Positions 15,855-24,791 of a stretch of 64,000 nucleotides of DNA are shown here, piece after piece. This stretch comes from Bacillota bacterium. GTDB lineage: Bacteria; Bacillota; UBA4882; UBA8346. The DNA lies in NCBI GenBank assembly GCA_023417475.1, contig JAEZFP010000054.1, positions 75,588 through 139,587 of the forward strand, read 5' to 3'. Numbering within the stretch: the stretch's first letter is position 1; each line of letters starts with the position of its first letter. Both the position numbers and the translations under genes were made by a program. A model generated the notes under the pieces. The model did no database searches, had not been told where the DNA came from, and saw only the letters and a list, made by a program, of their open reading frames with translations.

Positions 15855-16691
15855 ATGTTTGCCGCCCATCAAATCCGAAACGTCGTGAATGGTCACAAAG
15901 GCGTTGGGATCGATCTCGTTGATGATTGATTTCAGTTTCGCCACTTCCAAACGGGTGATCACGGAAAAAAGCACATTTTTGGCACGGCCCGAGTAAGCGC
16001 CCTTGGCGTCGAGAAAGGTCACGCCCCGTCCCAAACGGGCCATTACAATTTCGGCCAATTCGTCGCCCCGGTCGGTGACGATCATGGCGGTTTTGGCCTC
16101 GTCCAAACCATCGATGGTGATGTCGATCACTTTAAAAGCGACGAAGTATGCGAGCAACGAGTACATTGCCTTATCCCAGGAGAAGACAAAACCGGCGCTG
16201 CTCAAGATGAATAAGTTGAAAAACATAACGATTTCGCCGACGGAAAAACTGAAGCGTTTGTTGACGATAATCGCCACAATTTCCGTGCCGTCCAGCGATC
16301 CGCCGTAACGGATGATCAAACCGACTCCGACTCCCAAGACCACCCCGCCGAAGACGGCGGCTAATAACATATCGTGGGTCAATCCGGGGACGGGGTGGAG
16401 CACCGAAACCCAAATCGACAGCGAGACGACGGCGAAAAGCGTATTGATGACAAACGTTTTGCCGATCTGCCGGTAACCGATGAACAAAAACGGCAAATTC
16501 AGCAGAAAGATGAACAAACCTAACGGCCATTTGGATAAATGACTGGCGATGATCGAAATGCCGATAATTCCTCCGTCAATGATCCGGTTGGGAACCAAAA
16601 AGATCTCCAAAGCGACTGCCGCTAAAAACGCCCCGACCTCCAGCATCAGAAAACGGTTCAATTGGCGCAATATAAGGGTGGTTTTGGTCAT
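15834..16691 (-). CDS. YitT family membrane protein
   Basis: The 285-residue product has five to six hydrophobic segments in residues 15-180, including FLVPNRIIDGGIIGISIIASHL and RYGGSLDGTEIVAII, the hallmarks of the YitT/DUF161 domain. A soluble DUF2179 domain follows (about 205-280), with GRGVTFLDAKGAYSG and VFVTIHDVSDLMGG-like endings. The family's function is unknown; it is common in Bacillota and possibly a transporter. It is the only minus-strand gene in the first 35 kb. Confidence 0.9.
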   Translation of the reverse strand: MTKTTLILRQLNRFLMLEVGAFLAAVALEIFLVPNRIIDGGIIGISIIASHLSKWPLGLFIFLLNLPFLFIGYRQIGKTFVINTLFAVVSLSIWVSVLHPVPGLTHDMLLAAVFGGVVLGVGVGLIIRYGGSLDGTEIVAIIVNKRFSFSVGEIVMFFNLFILSSAGFVFSWDKAMYSLLAYFVAFKVIDITIDGLDEAKTAMIVTDRGDELAEIVMARLGRGVTFLDAKGAYSGRAKNVLFSVITRLEVAKLKSIINEIDPNAFVTIHDVSDLMGGKHKKRAIH

Positions 16692-16733
16692 TAATGGATA
16701 CTCCGTTTATTCGCTTCATTAATATATATCCTT

Positions 16734-16763
16734 ATTGTAACATAACTTAATTGCAAATGTTAA
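16734..16763 (-). promoter_or_regulatory. Candidate sigma-A promoter for the yitT-like gene
   Basis: On the minus strand TTAACA (16758-16763) and TACAAT (16734-16739) are separated by 18 bases and lie about 45 bases upstream of the gene. Confidence 0.5.
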
Positions 16764-16954
16764 CTTAATTTCCATGAAAATAATTCATGAGCATTCGAAC
16801 CCGCTACGTACGGGTATAGCGAACGGCAAAAAGTGGAAAAGGGGTGGCGTAACCGGCAGGAATATCCTTCCGGATGCAGAATGAAACAGAATTAAATTGG
16901 AAGTACGCTACGTGACATATTCATAAAAGTGAAACAGTTAAGAGGAGGACCGTC

Positions 16955-18304
16955 ATGTCTCATGCAATCGCCCTTGATCTTTCCAAAACGCAACCCTTGG
17001 TCCAAACCCATGAATTGAGCAATCTCTCCGGGCAGATCCGTTTAGCCCACCAGCTGCTGCATGAAGGGACCGGCGCCGGAAATGACTTTCTAGGATGGGT
17101 TAATCTACCGAACGAATACGATCGCGCCGAATTCACCGCCATTTTACAAGCGGCCAAAAAGATCCGCGATACGGCGGAAGTGTTGGTGGTGATCGGAATC
17201 GGCGGTTCCTACCTGGGGGCGCGGGCCGCGATTGAGATGCTGAATCATTCGTTTTTCAACCAGTTATGTCCCGAACACCGTAAAGCGCCGCAGATCTTTT
17301 ATTTGGGCCATACCATCAGTCCGACCTATACGGCGGAGTTGCTGGAGATTCTGGCTGAACGGGATTTTGCCGTCAATGTGATCTCCAAGTCGGGGACCAC
17401 CACCGAACCGGCCGTGGCGTTTCGTTTAATCAAAGAACTGTTAGTGAAGAAGTATGGACCGGCCGGCGCCCGGGAGCGGATCTACGCCACCACCGACCGG
17501 GCCAAAGGGGCGTTGAAAAAGCTGGCGGATACCGAAGGGTATACCCAGTTTGTGATTCCCGACGATGTTGGCGGCCGTTATTCGGTTTTGACTCCGGTGG
17601 GACTGTTGCCGATCGCCGCCAGCGGCGTGGATATTCAAGAAATGATGGAGGGAGCCGCCGACGGATGCCGCGAGTATGGCGCGGCCGGTTTGGACGAAAA
17701 CCCGGCCTACCGTTACGCCGCCGCCCGGAATGTGCTCTATCGCAAAGGGAAACTGATTGAGATTTTGGTCAATTATGAGCCGGGGCTCCATTATTTTGCC
17801 GAATGGTGGAAGCAGTTGTACGGCGAGAGCGAAGGCAAGGACCAACGCGGGATCTTTCCGGCGGCAGTCGACTTCTCCACCGACCTGCACTCGATGGGCC
17901 AATATGTTCAGGAGGGCCGGCGCGATCTGTTCGAGACAGTGCTGTGGGTGGAGAAACCCCGTGTTTCGTTGGCGATTCCCAACGATCCCGACAATATCGA
18001 CGGGTTGAATTTTCTCTCCGGCCGGACCATGGAGTATGTCAATGAAAAAGCTTTTGAAGGAACCCTGTTGGCCCATAATGACGGCGGCGTGCCCAATCTG
18101 GTGATCCGGGTGCCGGAGATTAAGCCCTATTGGTTCGGAAATTTGGTCTACTTCTTTGAGAAGGCCTGCGGGATCAGCGGGTATCTCAATGCGGTCAATC
18201 CCTTCGATCAACCCGGGGTGGAGGCCTACAAGAAGAATATGTTTGCCTTGCTTGGGAAGCCCGGATATGAGGATGAAAAAGCGAAGCTTGAGGCCAGACT
18301 GTAA
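16955..18304 (+). CDS. pgi: Glucose-6-phosphate isomerase
   Basis: The 449-residue length equals the short bacterial PGI form found in Bacillota. Motifs include VVIGIGGSYLGARAAIE near 70-85, VISKSGTTTEPAVAFR near 143 and GGRYSVLTPVGLLP near 205. The C-terminal signature segment near 400 contains NPFDQPGVEAYK. It interconverts glucose-6-phosphate and fructose-6-phosphate in glycolysis. The start follows AAGAGGAGG. It is monocistronic between the divergent yitT-like gene and its own terminator. Confidence 0.96.
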   Translation: MSHAIALDLSKTQPLVQTHELSNLSGQIRLAHQLLHEGTGAGNDFLGWVNLPNEYDRAEFTAILQAAKKIRDTAEVLVVIGIGGSYLGARAAIEMLNHSFFNQLCPEHRKAPQIFYLGHTISPTYTAELLEILAERDFAVNVISKSGTTTEPAVAFRLIKELLVKKYGPAGARERIYATTDRAKGALKKLADTEGYTQFVIPDDVGGRYSVLTPVGLLPIAASGVDIQEMMEGAADGCREYGAAGLDENPAYRYAAARNVLYRKGKLIEILVNYEPGLHYFAEWWKQLYGESEGKDQRGIFPAAVDFSTDLHSMGQYVQEGRRDLFETVLWVEKPRVSLAIPNDPDNIDGLNFLSGRTMEYVNEKAFEGTLLAHNDGGVPNLVIRVPEIKPYWFGNLVYFFEKACGISGYLNAVNPFDQPGVEAYKKNMFALLGKPGYEDEKAKLEARL

Positions 18305-18342
18305 TTTGAGAATTAAGGTTTGAGGATGGATGAGAAAAAAGG

Positions 18343-18366
18343 AGAGCCGTGAGGCTCTTTCTTTTT
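18343..18366 (+). terminator. Terminator after pgi
   Basis: AGAGCC (18343-18348) pairs with GGCTCT (18353-18358) around GTGA, followed by TTCTTTTT. Confidence 0.7.
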
Positions 18367-18680
18367 GGAGAGGATAGGGTAGAAATATGAAATGAGAATG
18401 AAAAGGTTTTGCCGGATTGGCTGAGGCGTCGTGAAAATGGTTAAATTGCTGCGTCACTCGGTCGCTCCGGTCCTCAATATACAGCGAGTATTATCTGCGG
18501 TCCTCGCTTGGTCGTTCCTTGCACTTTTCCCATTTTGACGACGCGAATGTATTTCTGCAAGTTCATCCAATCCGTCAAGCACCTCTCGGCCTCAATTAAG
18601 TGAAAGTGAGGCCGAAGCGTAAAACCTCGGCTAAAGTTGGAAGTGACTTTTTGAAAGAGTGTATCTAGGGTATTTGGTTT
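18367..18680. other. Noncoding stretch between pgi terminator and DnaA-box cluster
   Basis: No supported gene is visible. A 77-codon minus-strand frame (18474-18707) runs through it, but it has no clear start and overlaps the tandem repeats, so I do not call it. The stretch around 18440-18560 looks like part of a dispersed noncoding sequence. A short inverted repeat, CGGCCTCA/TGAGGCCG, lies near 18586-18616. Confidence 0.4.
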
Positions 18681-18941
18681 AGTGAATAACTCAGCTAGGT
18701 TATTCACAGAACAAGCTCATTTTGTTAATAACCGATCTATTTTTGTGAATAACTCAGCTAGGTTATTCACAGAACAAGTTCATTTTGTTAATAACCGATC
18801 TATTTTTGTGAATAACTCAGCTAGGTTATTCACAGAACAAGCTCATTTTGTTAATAACTGATCTATTTTTGTGAATAACCATTCTATTTCTGTGAGTAAA
18901 CGGTCTATTTCTGTGGATAAACGACGTGTGATTGTGGATAA
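18681..18941. promoter_or_regulatory. DnaA-box cluster (candidate DnaA-binding/titration or replication control site)
   Basis: Eight 9-mers match TTATNCACA exactly: TTATTCACA on + at 18700, 18763 and 18826; the same on - at 18744-18752, 18807-18815 and 18870-18878; and the perfect TTATCCACA on - at 18912-18920 and 18933-18941. Near matches lie at 18681 and 18891. Three copies of GATCTATTTTTGT (18734, 18797, 18860) resemble the E. coli oriC 13-mers and contain GATC. Neither dnaA nor dnaN is adjacent and the flanking genes do not change strand here, so a chromosomal oriC is less likely than a datA/DARS-like locus. Confidence 0.7.
18682..18870. repeat. Three 63-bp tandem repeats
   Basis: Units begin at 18682, 18745 and 18808 and are almost identical; a fourth diverges after about 10 bases at 18871. 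Each unit carries an inverted pair of DnaA-box-like 9-mers with ten-base arms (GTGAATAAC / GTTATTCAC plus the flanking A) around an eight-base spacer. An AT-rich segment ending in GATCTATTTTT follows in each unit. Confidence 0.9.
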
Positions 18942-19104
18942 CTTTTCACATTCCGCTTCCCGCGCCGTCCCGCCGCAGGTCCATTAAGGGGATTAGGCGG
19001 CTTGAAACAAGCGGTTAACAACATCGAACAATCAACTATATTTTTTCTGGGGAATGAGTTAAACTAAGAAAGAAGTCGGAAGAGAATCGTAAAGAGGTGT
19101 CAGA

Positions 19105-20625
19105 ATGTCCAGATTTTTTAATGGCCTTGAGCCGGAACGGGTTTGGTATCATTTTGAGGAGATAACCAAGTTGCCGCATGGTTCACGGAATGAGGACGCG
19201 GTGCGGCAGTATATCGGGGAGTTCGCCAAAACGCGGGGGCTGGACTGCTATTACCGCCCCGATGCTCCGGGCGACCGGCCGGGGGAGCGGAATATCGTTT
19301 TATATAAAAAAGCCGCGCCGGGGTTGGAAGACAAACCGACGCTGGTTTTACAGGCCCACATGGACATGGTCTGCGTGCCCGACGACCGGATCTACCCCTT
19401 GCAGTTGCTGTATTGTGGCGCGGACGGAATGGCGGGCGACGGTTGGGTCAAAGCCGGCGATTACGGTGACGCCGGGACCACCTTGGGAGCGGACAACGGC
19501 ATTGGCATTGCGGTGGCTTTGGCGATTCTGGAGGATAACCAAACCGCTTTGGGTCCCATCGAAGTCTTATTGACGGTGCAAGAGGAGGTCGGCTTGGAAG
19601 GGGCCCGGGACTTTGATCCGGGGCTGCTGAAGGGCAGGACCATGATTAATGTGGATGAGATTGAAGTCGATGCGATTATTTATGGTTGCGCCGGTGGGTT
19701 AACCACCGAATTCATCGCTCCGGTCCAACGGGCTCCGGTCGCGGCGGCATCCAAATGTTTCGCGCTGAAGGTCGGCGGGTTAAAAGGCGGACATTCCGGC
19801 GTGGCGATTGCCGACGGCGGCGCCAACGCGATTCAGTTGATCGCCCAAATGCTGCAACGGGGCAAAGCGGACGGTTTGCGCTTGAACCTGGCGACGTTCG
19901 CGGGGGGGCGGTTGGTTCAGAACAACGTCATCCCGGCCAATGCCAACGCCACGGTGATCGTTCGTTGCGACGAAGCGGCGGAATGGGAGCGTTTGGTCGC
20001 GGCGCTGAGCGCCGACTTTAAAAAGGCCTACCAAAAAGCCGATCCGGATCTCCGGATTGAATGGGACGAAACCGAACTGCCGGCGCAAATGATCGATGAT
20101 CAGGGAACCGGTCGGATCTTGGCAATCCTGACGCAAGTACCGCACGGCGTACTGAAGATGGTGCCGAGTCAACCCGAGTTGATCGAAACTTCCAGCAATT
20201 TGGCTTCGATTGGGCTTCAAGACGGGCAGGCTCTCATCCATTGCATGCACCGGAGTTCGGCGGCGGACGGTTTGGATTGGATGAAACGGATTCACGAGTC
20301 CCTCGCCGAACAGGTGGGAGCGGTTATCAAATATATCGAATTTTATCCGAGTTGGAGTCCGGACCCCGGTTCCCCATTGTTGCAACGGACCAAAACGGTT
20401 TACGACCGTTATAATCAGGGCCAGGCCCGCACCATCGTGATTCATGCGGGACTTGAGTGCGGTTGGTTGGTGGAGAAGTATCGCAATGACCAAACCCCAA
20501 TGGAATGTGTCGCCATCGGACCCAACCTGGTTGATCTTCACAGCAGTCGCGAACGGGTGGAGATCCGGTCGGTCCAGCAATTTTACCGCTGCGTGGTGGA
20601 TATCCTGAAAAGTTACGCGGTGTAG
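19105..20625 (+). CDS. pepD: Aminoacyl-histidine dipeptidase (PepD, M20 family)
   Basis: The 506-residue protein has metallopeptidase M20 motifs: LQAHMDMVCVPD near 87 with the metal-binding His, TTLGADNGIGIAVALAI near 130 with the bridging Asp, and TVQEEVGLEGARDFD near 160 with the catalytic Glu pair. The lid domain contains GGLKGGHSGV near 220. It hydrolyses Xaa-His dipeptides such as carnosine and broader dipeptides, in the cytoplasm. The Shine-Dalgarno AAAGAGGTG precedes the ATG. It is monocistronic, with a terminator after it. Confidence 0.93.
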   Translation: MSRFFNGLEPERVWYHFEEITKLPHGSRNEDAVRQYIGEFAKTRGLDCYYRPDAPGDRPGERNIVLYKKAAPGLEDKPTLVLQAHMDMVCVPDDRIYPLQLLYCGADGMAGDGWVKAGDYGDAGTTLGADNGIGIAVALAILEDNQTALGPIEVLLTVQEEVGLEGARDFDPGLLKGRTMINVDEIEVDAIIYGCAGGLTTEFIAPVQRAPVAAASKCFALKVGGLKGGHSGVAIADGGANAIQLIAQMLQRGKADGLRLNLATFAGGRLVQNNVIPANANATVIVRCDEAAEWERLVAALSADFKKAYQKADPDLRIEWDETELPAQMIDDQGTGRILAILTQVPHGVLKMVPSQPELIETSSNLASIGLQDGQALIHCMHRSSAADGLDWMKRIHESLAEQVGAVIKYIEFYPSWSPDPGSPLLQRTKTVYDRYNQGQARTIVIHAGLECGWLVEKYRNDQTPMECVAIGPNLVDLHSSRERVEIRSVQQFYRCVVDILKSYAV

Positions 20626-20666
20626 GTTCGCTGGGATGCCGTTTTGATACGAACTTTGGATGTTTA

Positions 20667-20695
20667 AAAATCCGGCTGCGGCTGGATTTTTATTT
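20667..20695 (+). terminator. Terminator after pepD
   Basis: AAAATCCGGC pairs with GCTGGATTTT around TGCG and continues into a T-rich tail. Confidence 0.7.
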
Positions 20696-20799
20696 GGGAT
20701 TAATGGGGCGCTCCGGAACAGGGCGGAATCGCTAATCCGGGCGGTAGGTCGAATTGTTATATGGTCTGTAACTGGATTGTTTCAATGTTGTATATTGTA

Positions 20800-20879
20800 T
20801 TCATGCATTTTTCATGAAAAAATAAACAACATCCGGAAGGAAAAATAAAACTTTCCACGTAACTTATATGTGATATAAT
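20800..20879 (+). promoter_or_regulatory. Promoter and inverted repeat ahead of the amino-acid ABC operon
   Basis: A TATAAT -10 hexamer lies at 20874-20879, with only a weak -35 (TTTCCA, 20852-20857). Upstream, TTCATG (20800-20805) and CATGAA (20813-20818) form an inverted repeat in an AT-rich setting, reminiscent of arginine- or amino-acid-repressor sites. The remaining bases of this 348-bp gap (20626-20973) show no gene. Confidence 0.45.
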
Positions 20880-20973
20880 AATCAAATAAACAAATTTGAA
20901 ACGAATTTCACAGACGAAACCCCAGTCGTAGTTTACATAGATCTTACGGGTTCGGACGGAGGTAAAAAAAGCA

Positions 20974-21699
20974 TTGATTAGGTTAGAAGGGGTTCACAAA
21001 CACTTTGGTCATCTTCATGTATTGAAAGATGTCAATCTCGATGTAGCTAGCGGTGAAAAGGTTGTTGTCATCGGGCCGAGCGGTTCCGGCAAAAGCACCT
21101 TGATTCGTTGCATTAATCTTTTGGAACGTCCCAATCACGGCCGGGTGGTCGTTGACGGCGTTGAGGTGACCGCCCATAAAGCGGCGGTGCACACGGTCCG
21201 CCAATCCATTGGGATGGTCTTTCAACAATTCAATCTTTATCCCCACAAGACAGTGATCGAGAATTTAACGCTGGCGCCGGTGCTGATTCAAAAAATCTCC
21301 AAAGAGCAAGCGGAAGAGTCCGGAATGGCGTATCTGGAACGGGTTGGTCTGAAAGCCAAAGCCCACGCCTATCCCTCGCAACTTTCCGGCGGTCAGCAAC
21401 AACGGGTGGCCATCGCCCGGGCGTTGAATATGCATCCGAAGATTATGTTATTTGACGAACCGACTTCGGCATTGGATCCGGAGATGATCCAAGAGGTGCT
21501 GGACGTCATGGTTGACTTGGCGCATGAGGGGATCACCATGATCGTGGTCACGCATGAAATGGGTTTTGCGAAAGAAGTGGCTGACCGGGTCATTTTCATG
21601 GACGAAGGGGTCATTTTGGAGGAAGGAACTCCGGAGCATTTCTTTATGAATCCTCAGCATGATCGGGCGAAGCAGTTCTTAAGCCGGATCCTGCGCTAA
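20974..21699 (+). CDS. Polar amino-acid ABC transporter ATPase
   Basis: The 241-residue product starts at TTG 20974 behind CGGAGGT. It contains the Walker A GPSGSGKST near 34-42, the Q-loop FQQFNLYPHKT, the signature LSGGQQQRVAIARAL near 135 and Walker B IMLFDEPTSALDPE near 158. It shows the high GlnQ/HisP-type similarity of polar amino-acid importers. It energises uptake through the two permeases encoded downstream. Gene order is ATPase, binding protein, permease, permease, all closely spaced. Confidence 0.92.
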   Translation: MIRLEGVHKHFGHLHVLKDVNLDVASGEKVVVIGPSGSGKSTLIRCINLLERPNHGRVVVDGVEVTAHKAAVHTVRQSIGMVFQQFNLYPHKTVIENLTLAPVLIQKISKEQAEESGMAYLERVGLKAKAHAYPSQLSGGQQQRVAIARALNMHPKIMLFDEPTSALDPEMIQEVLDVMVDLAHEGITMIVVTHEMGFAKEVADRVIFMDEGVILEEGTPEHFFMNPQHDRAKQFLSRILR

Positions 21700-21748
21700 C
21701 CAAAGGGTTTCATTGAATTTATATAAAACCAATCAAGGGGGTATTTAC

Positions 21749-22540
21749 ATGTTGAAAAAATGGATTATTGGATTGGGAACGCTTGTTTTGTTTGGCAGCC
21801 TGCTGCTGCCGGTTGGCGCTGCGACTCAGGATACTCCTGACATCAAGGCCATCAAAGACCGCGGCGTCTTTAAAGTAGGCGTCAAGGTAGACGTGCCGAA
21901 TTTCGGTTACAGAGACCCGAAAACCGGCAAAGTGACCGGTTTCGAAGTCGATCTGGCCAACATCATCGCCAAGAAAATCCTGGGCAAAAAGGCCAAAGTT
22001 GAATTATCCGGCGTTACCGCGAAAACCCGCGGCCCGTTACTGGACAATGGCGAAATTGATATCGTTGCCGCCACCTTCACCATCACCGACGAGCGGAAAA
22101 AGAGCTATAACTTCTCCGACCCGTATTTTGTCGACGGCGTTGGTTTGTTGGTCAAGAAAGCCGCCAAGGTCAAATCGTTGAAAGATCTGAACGGCAAACG
22201 CATCGGCGTTGCCCAAAGCGCAACTTCCAAAGCGGCGATTCAAGTTGAAGCTGACAAGCTTGGTATTAAGATTGAATTTTTAGAATTTGCCACCTATCCC
22301 GAGATCAAAGCGGCCTTGGACTCCGGCCGGGTTGACTGCTTCTCGGTCGACGCTTCGATCCTCGGCGGCTACGTCGACAAAACCACCGTCATCTTAGCGG
22401 ATCGGTTCAGTCCGCAAAACTATGGGATTGCTTCTCGAAAAGGCAATGACGGTTTGGCGACTTTGATCAATGACACCATCAGTGAACTGAAAAAATCCGG
22501 CCAACTTGACAAACTGATTAAGAAATGGGGCCTTAAGTAA
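21749..22540 (+). CDS. Amino-acid ABC transporter substrate-binding protein
   Basis: ATG 21749 follows AAGGGGG, giving 263 residues with a signal peptide of about 25 residues ending near PVGAAT; there is no lipobox cysteine. The type-II periplasmic-binding fold has GVKVDVPNFGYRD, TGFEVDLANIIAKKI and FTITDERKKSYNFSDPYF, typical of glutamate/glutamine/cystine receptors. The arginine and aspartate that bind the amino-acid group in this family are in the last segment and near VDCFSVDASIL. It ends two bases before the first permease start. Confidence 0.9.
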   Translation: MLKKWIIGLGTLVLFGSLLLPVGAATQDTPDIKAIKDRGVFKVGVKVDVPNFGYRDPKTGKVTGFEVDLANIIAKKILGKKAKVELSGVTAKTRGPLLDNGEIDIVAATFTITDERKKSYNFSDPYFVDGVGLLVKKAAKVKSLKDLNGKRIGVAQSATSKAAIQVEADKLGIKIEFLEFATYPEIKAALDSGRVDCFSVDASILGGYVDKTTVILADRFSPQNYGIASRKGNDGLATLINDTISELKKSGQLDKLIKKWGLK

Positions 22541-22542
22541 TA

Positions 22543-23214
22543 ATGGTTAGTCCTTTCGCCTGGTTTAAGTGGGAAGCCTTATTCAAAGACTGGTACTTTT
22601 TTATCGAAGGGTTAGGGGTAACAGCGCTAGTATCCGTACTAGCGCTGACCCTTGCTTTAATCTTGGGCATCCTCTTCGGGGTATTGGGGTCATCCCACTG
22701 GAAATGGGCCAGGATTGTCTCCCGTTGTTATGTGGAGTTTATTCAAAACACTCCGTTGGTTATTCAAGTTTTCTTCCTCTATCACGCTTTGCCGCATATC
22801 GGCATTACTTTGCCGGTAATGGCGGTCGGCGTATTGGGAGTCGGCGGATATCACGGCGCATATATCGCCGAGGTGATCCGGGCCGGTATCCAGGCGGTCC
22901 CCAAAGGACAGCGGGAGGCGGCGTATTCCCAAGGGTTCACTTATTGGAAGGCAATGCGTCATATCGTGTTGCCCCAAGCGAAGAAAGTTGTTTTTCCGCC
23001 TTTGACCAATCAAGCCGTTTATTTGATCAAAAATACTTCGGTGATGGCGATGGTCGCCGGCGGCGAGTTAATGTATCACGCCGACTCCTGGTCGAGCAAT
23101 AACCTCTATTATGGCCCGACTTACGTGGTGACCGGTCTGCTTTATCTGGCGCTTTGCTTACCGCTGGCCCGATTGGCCCGGCAGTTGGAACGTAAGGCGG
23201 AGGTGGCGGCATGA
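22543..23214 (+). CDS. Amino-acid ABC transporter permease (HisM/GltJ type)
   Basis: The 223-residue membrane protein has about five hydrophobic segments, an N-terminal GLGVTALVSVLALTLALILG and the EAA loop (GQREAAYSQGFTYWKAM near 125). YVEFIQNTPLVIQVFFLYHALP near 65 is the conserved polar amino-acid permease motif. It begins two bases after the binding-protein stop and overlaps the second permease by four bases (ATGA). Confidence 0.9.
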   Translation: MVSPFAWFKWEALFKDWYFFIEGLGVTALVSVLALTLALILGILFGVLGSSHWKWARIVSRCYVEFIQNTPLVIQVFFLYHALPHIGITLPVMAVGVLGVGGYHGAYIAEVIRAGIQAVPKGQREAAYSQGFTYWKAMRHIVLPQAKKVVFPPLTNQAVYLIKNTSVMAMVAGGELMYHADSWSSNNLYYGPTYVVTGLLYLALCLPLARLARQLERKAEVAA

Positions 23215-23879
23215 AAGAATTTGCAACGCTGGCCCAAGAACTGTGGAAGCTGGAAAACTTTACTTTTTTGGCGCAAGGTTTATGGGTTACCCTAATTATT
23301 GCTTTTTGTTCCATCCTTTTCAGTTTTTTTATCGGAATCGTCCTGGGAGTGGGCCGCTATTCCAAACATAAGGTTTTTGGACCCGTCGCCGGGGTTTATG
23401 TTGAAACCGTCCGGAATATTCCTAATCTTTTGTTTATTTACGCGATCCGTTTTTTAACCCCGTTGCCTCCGATTGAAGCCGGAATTACCGCAATGACCGT
23501 CGTTACCTCGGCGGCCATTGCCGAAATCATTCGCGGCGGTTTGAACTCGATCGGCAAAGGTCAATGGGAAGCCGCGCGCTCGCAAGGGTTCAGTTATCCC
23601 AAGACCTTGATATATATCATTTTGCCGCAAGCGATGCGCAACATGATTCCGCCGTTGGTCTCCCAGTTTATCACCGTTGTCAAAGACACTTCCTTCGTTT
23701 GGGCGGTGGGAATCGAAGAGTTGACCGGTAAAGGAATGATCCTGATGGGACGTTACGGAACCAGTACCCAGGTGTTCCTGCTCTTTACGATGATTGCCCT
23801 TACCTATTTCGTGTTAAATTACACGTTATCGGTGATCGCCCGCAGACAACAACGCCGGATGATCCATCAAGGACATTAA
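23211..23879 (+). CDS. Amino-acid ABC transporter permease (HisQ/GltK type)
   Basis: The 222-residue membrane protein overlaps the preceding permease by ATGA. It has LWVTLIIAFCSILFSFFIGIVLG at the first helix, VETVRNIPNLLFIYAIRFL near 62 and the EAA loop GQWEAARSQGFSYPKTL near 115. The two permeases form the heterodimeric channel of the importer. A strong terminator follows. Confidence 0.9.
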   Translation: MKEFATLAQELWKLENFTFLAQGLWVTLIIAFCSILFSFFIGIVLGVGRYSKHKVFGPVAGVYVETVRNIPNLLFIYAIRFLTPLPPIEAGITAMTVVTSAAIAEIIRGGLNSIGKGQWEAARSQGFSYPKTLIYIILPQAMRNMIPPLVSQFITVVKDTSFVWAVGIEELTGKGMILMGRYGTSTQVFLLFTMIALTYFVLNYTLSVIARRQQRRMIHQGH

Positions 23880-23900
23880 CAGGAACGAGAACGAAAATGA

Positions 23901-23926
23901 AACGCGTCCTTCGGGACGCGTTTTTA
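23901..23926 (+). terminator. Terminator of the amino-acid ABC operon
   Basis: AACGCGTCC pairs perfectly with GGACGCGTT around a stable TTCG tetraloop, followed by TTTA. Confidence 0.9.
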
Positions 23927-24061
23927 CATTGCGGTCAATCCCTAGAGAAACATTTCCGAAAAAGTTATCGGTCAAAGCTGTAGGAACTCGAACGGCCGAT
24001 GTGGAATAGTAATTACATACACATAATTTTACCTGCTTTCAAAGACTACGGGGGTTAGCGA

Positions 24062-24673
24062 ATGGTGAAAATACATACAAAAAATGATGACCGCTTGGCC
24101 TCGCCGCATGGAATTGCCGGCTATATCGATGTTGAAACGACCGGCTTAAATCCGGCCGAAGATGAGATTATCGAATTCGCCCTTTATTTGTTCGCGTTTC
24201 ACCGGGAGACGGGCGAGATCCAATGTATTGTCGACGAGTATGTGGGGTTGCGGGAGCCGAAACGCCCAATTACCCGGAGCGCTTTTTTGGTGCACGGCAT
24301 TCGCGCCAAAGACGTTGCCGGACAGGCGCTGGATGCGCCGCGAATTCGCCAAATGCTGCAACAAGCGGAGTTTTTAGTGGCGCACAACGCCAGTTTTGAT
24401 CGGGGATTTGTGACGCAGTTGTTTCCGGAAAGCCTTGCCAAACCTTGGCTTTGCTCAATGCGTGGCATCAATTGGCGTGCCAAAGGAATCCCGCGGGTGT
24501 CGTTGCAATTTTTATTGCAAGCGCATCATATCGCGGTGGAAAAAGCCCACCGGGCCGGCGACGATGTCCGCGGCGCCATAAAATTATTGACCAAAACCTA
24601 TCAAGGCAAGACTTATTTCGCCGAGCTGCTGGAGCGGGTTCCCAACAATTTGGAGCAACCGGCAAGCGGGTAA
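24062..24673 (+). CDS. DnaQ-like 3'-5' exonuclease (DEDDh)
   Basis: The 203-residue protein contains the three exonuclease motifs: IDVETTGLNPAEDEIIEFAL near 22 (Asp and Glu), LVAHNASFDRGFV near 102 (Asp), and HRAGDDVRGAIKLL near 160 (His and Asp). It resembles the epsilon/PolC exonuclease domain standing alone, so it may proofread, trim RNA or act in repair. It starts behind a weak GGGGGTTAG and is followed by its own terminator, so it appears monocistronic. Confidence 0.88.
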   Translation: MVKIHTKNDDRLASPHGIAGYIDVETTGLNPAEDEIIEFALYLFAFHRETGEIQCIVDEYVGLREPKRPITRSAFLVHGIRAKDVAGQALDAPRIRQMLQQAEFLVAHNASFDRGFVTQLFPESLAKPWLCSMRGINWRAKGIPRVSLQFLLQAHHIAVEKAHRAGDDVRGAIKLLTKTYQGKTYFAELLERVPNNLEQPASG

Positions 24674-24711
24674 AGGCTTTCAAAACACCCTATTGAGCCG
24701 CGATCTTTTTC

Positions 24712-24740
24712 AAGAGTTCCCTGCCGGGAACTCTTTTGTT
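24712..24740 (+). terminator. Terminator after the exonuclease gene
   Basis: AAGAGTTCCC pairs perfectly with GGGAACTCTT around TGCC, followed by TTGTTTTT. Confidence 0.85.
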
Positions 24741-24791
24741 TTTGGGGGTAAGGCGGAGTCCCGGTAAGCCGGTTTGTGAATCAGTAAGCTT

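Noticed and set aside
18474..18707. 77-codon minus-strand open frame near the DnaA-box cluster
   Set aside because: No Shine-Dalgarno or recognisable family, and it overlaps the tandem repeat; treated as noncoding.
18681..18941. Interpretation of the DnaA-box cluster as the chromosomal oriC
   Set aside because: No dnaA or dnaN nearby and genes on both sides run in the same direction, so no leading-strand switch is seen; kept only as an open alternative.
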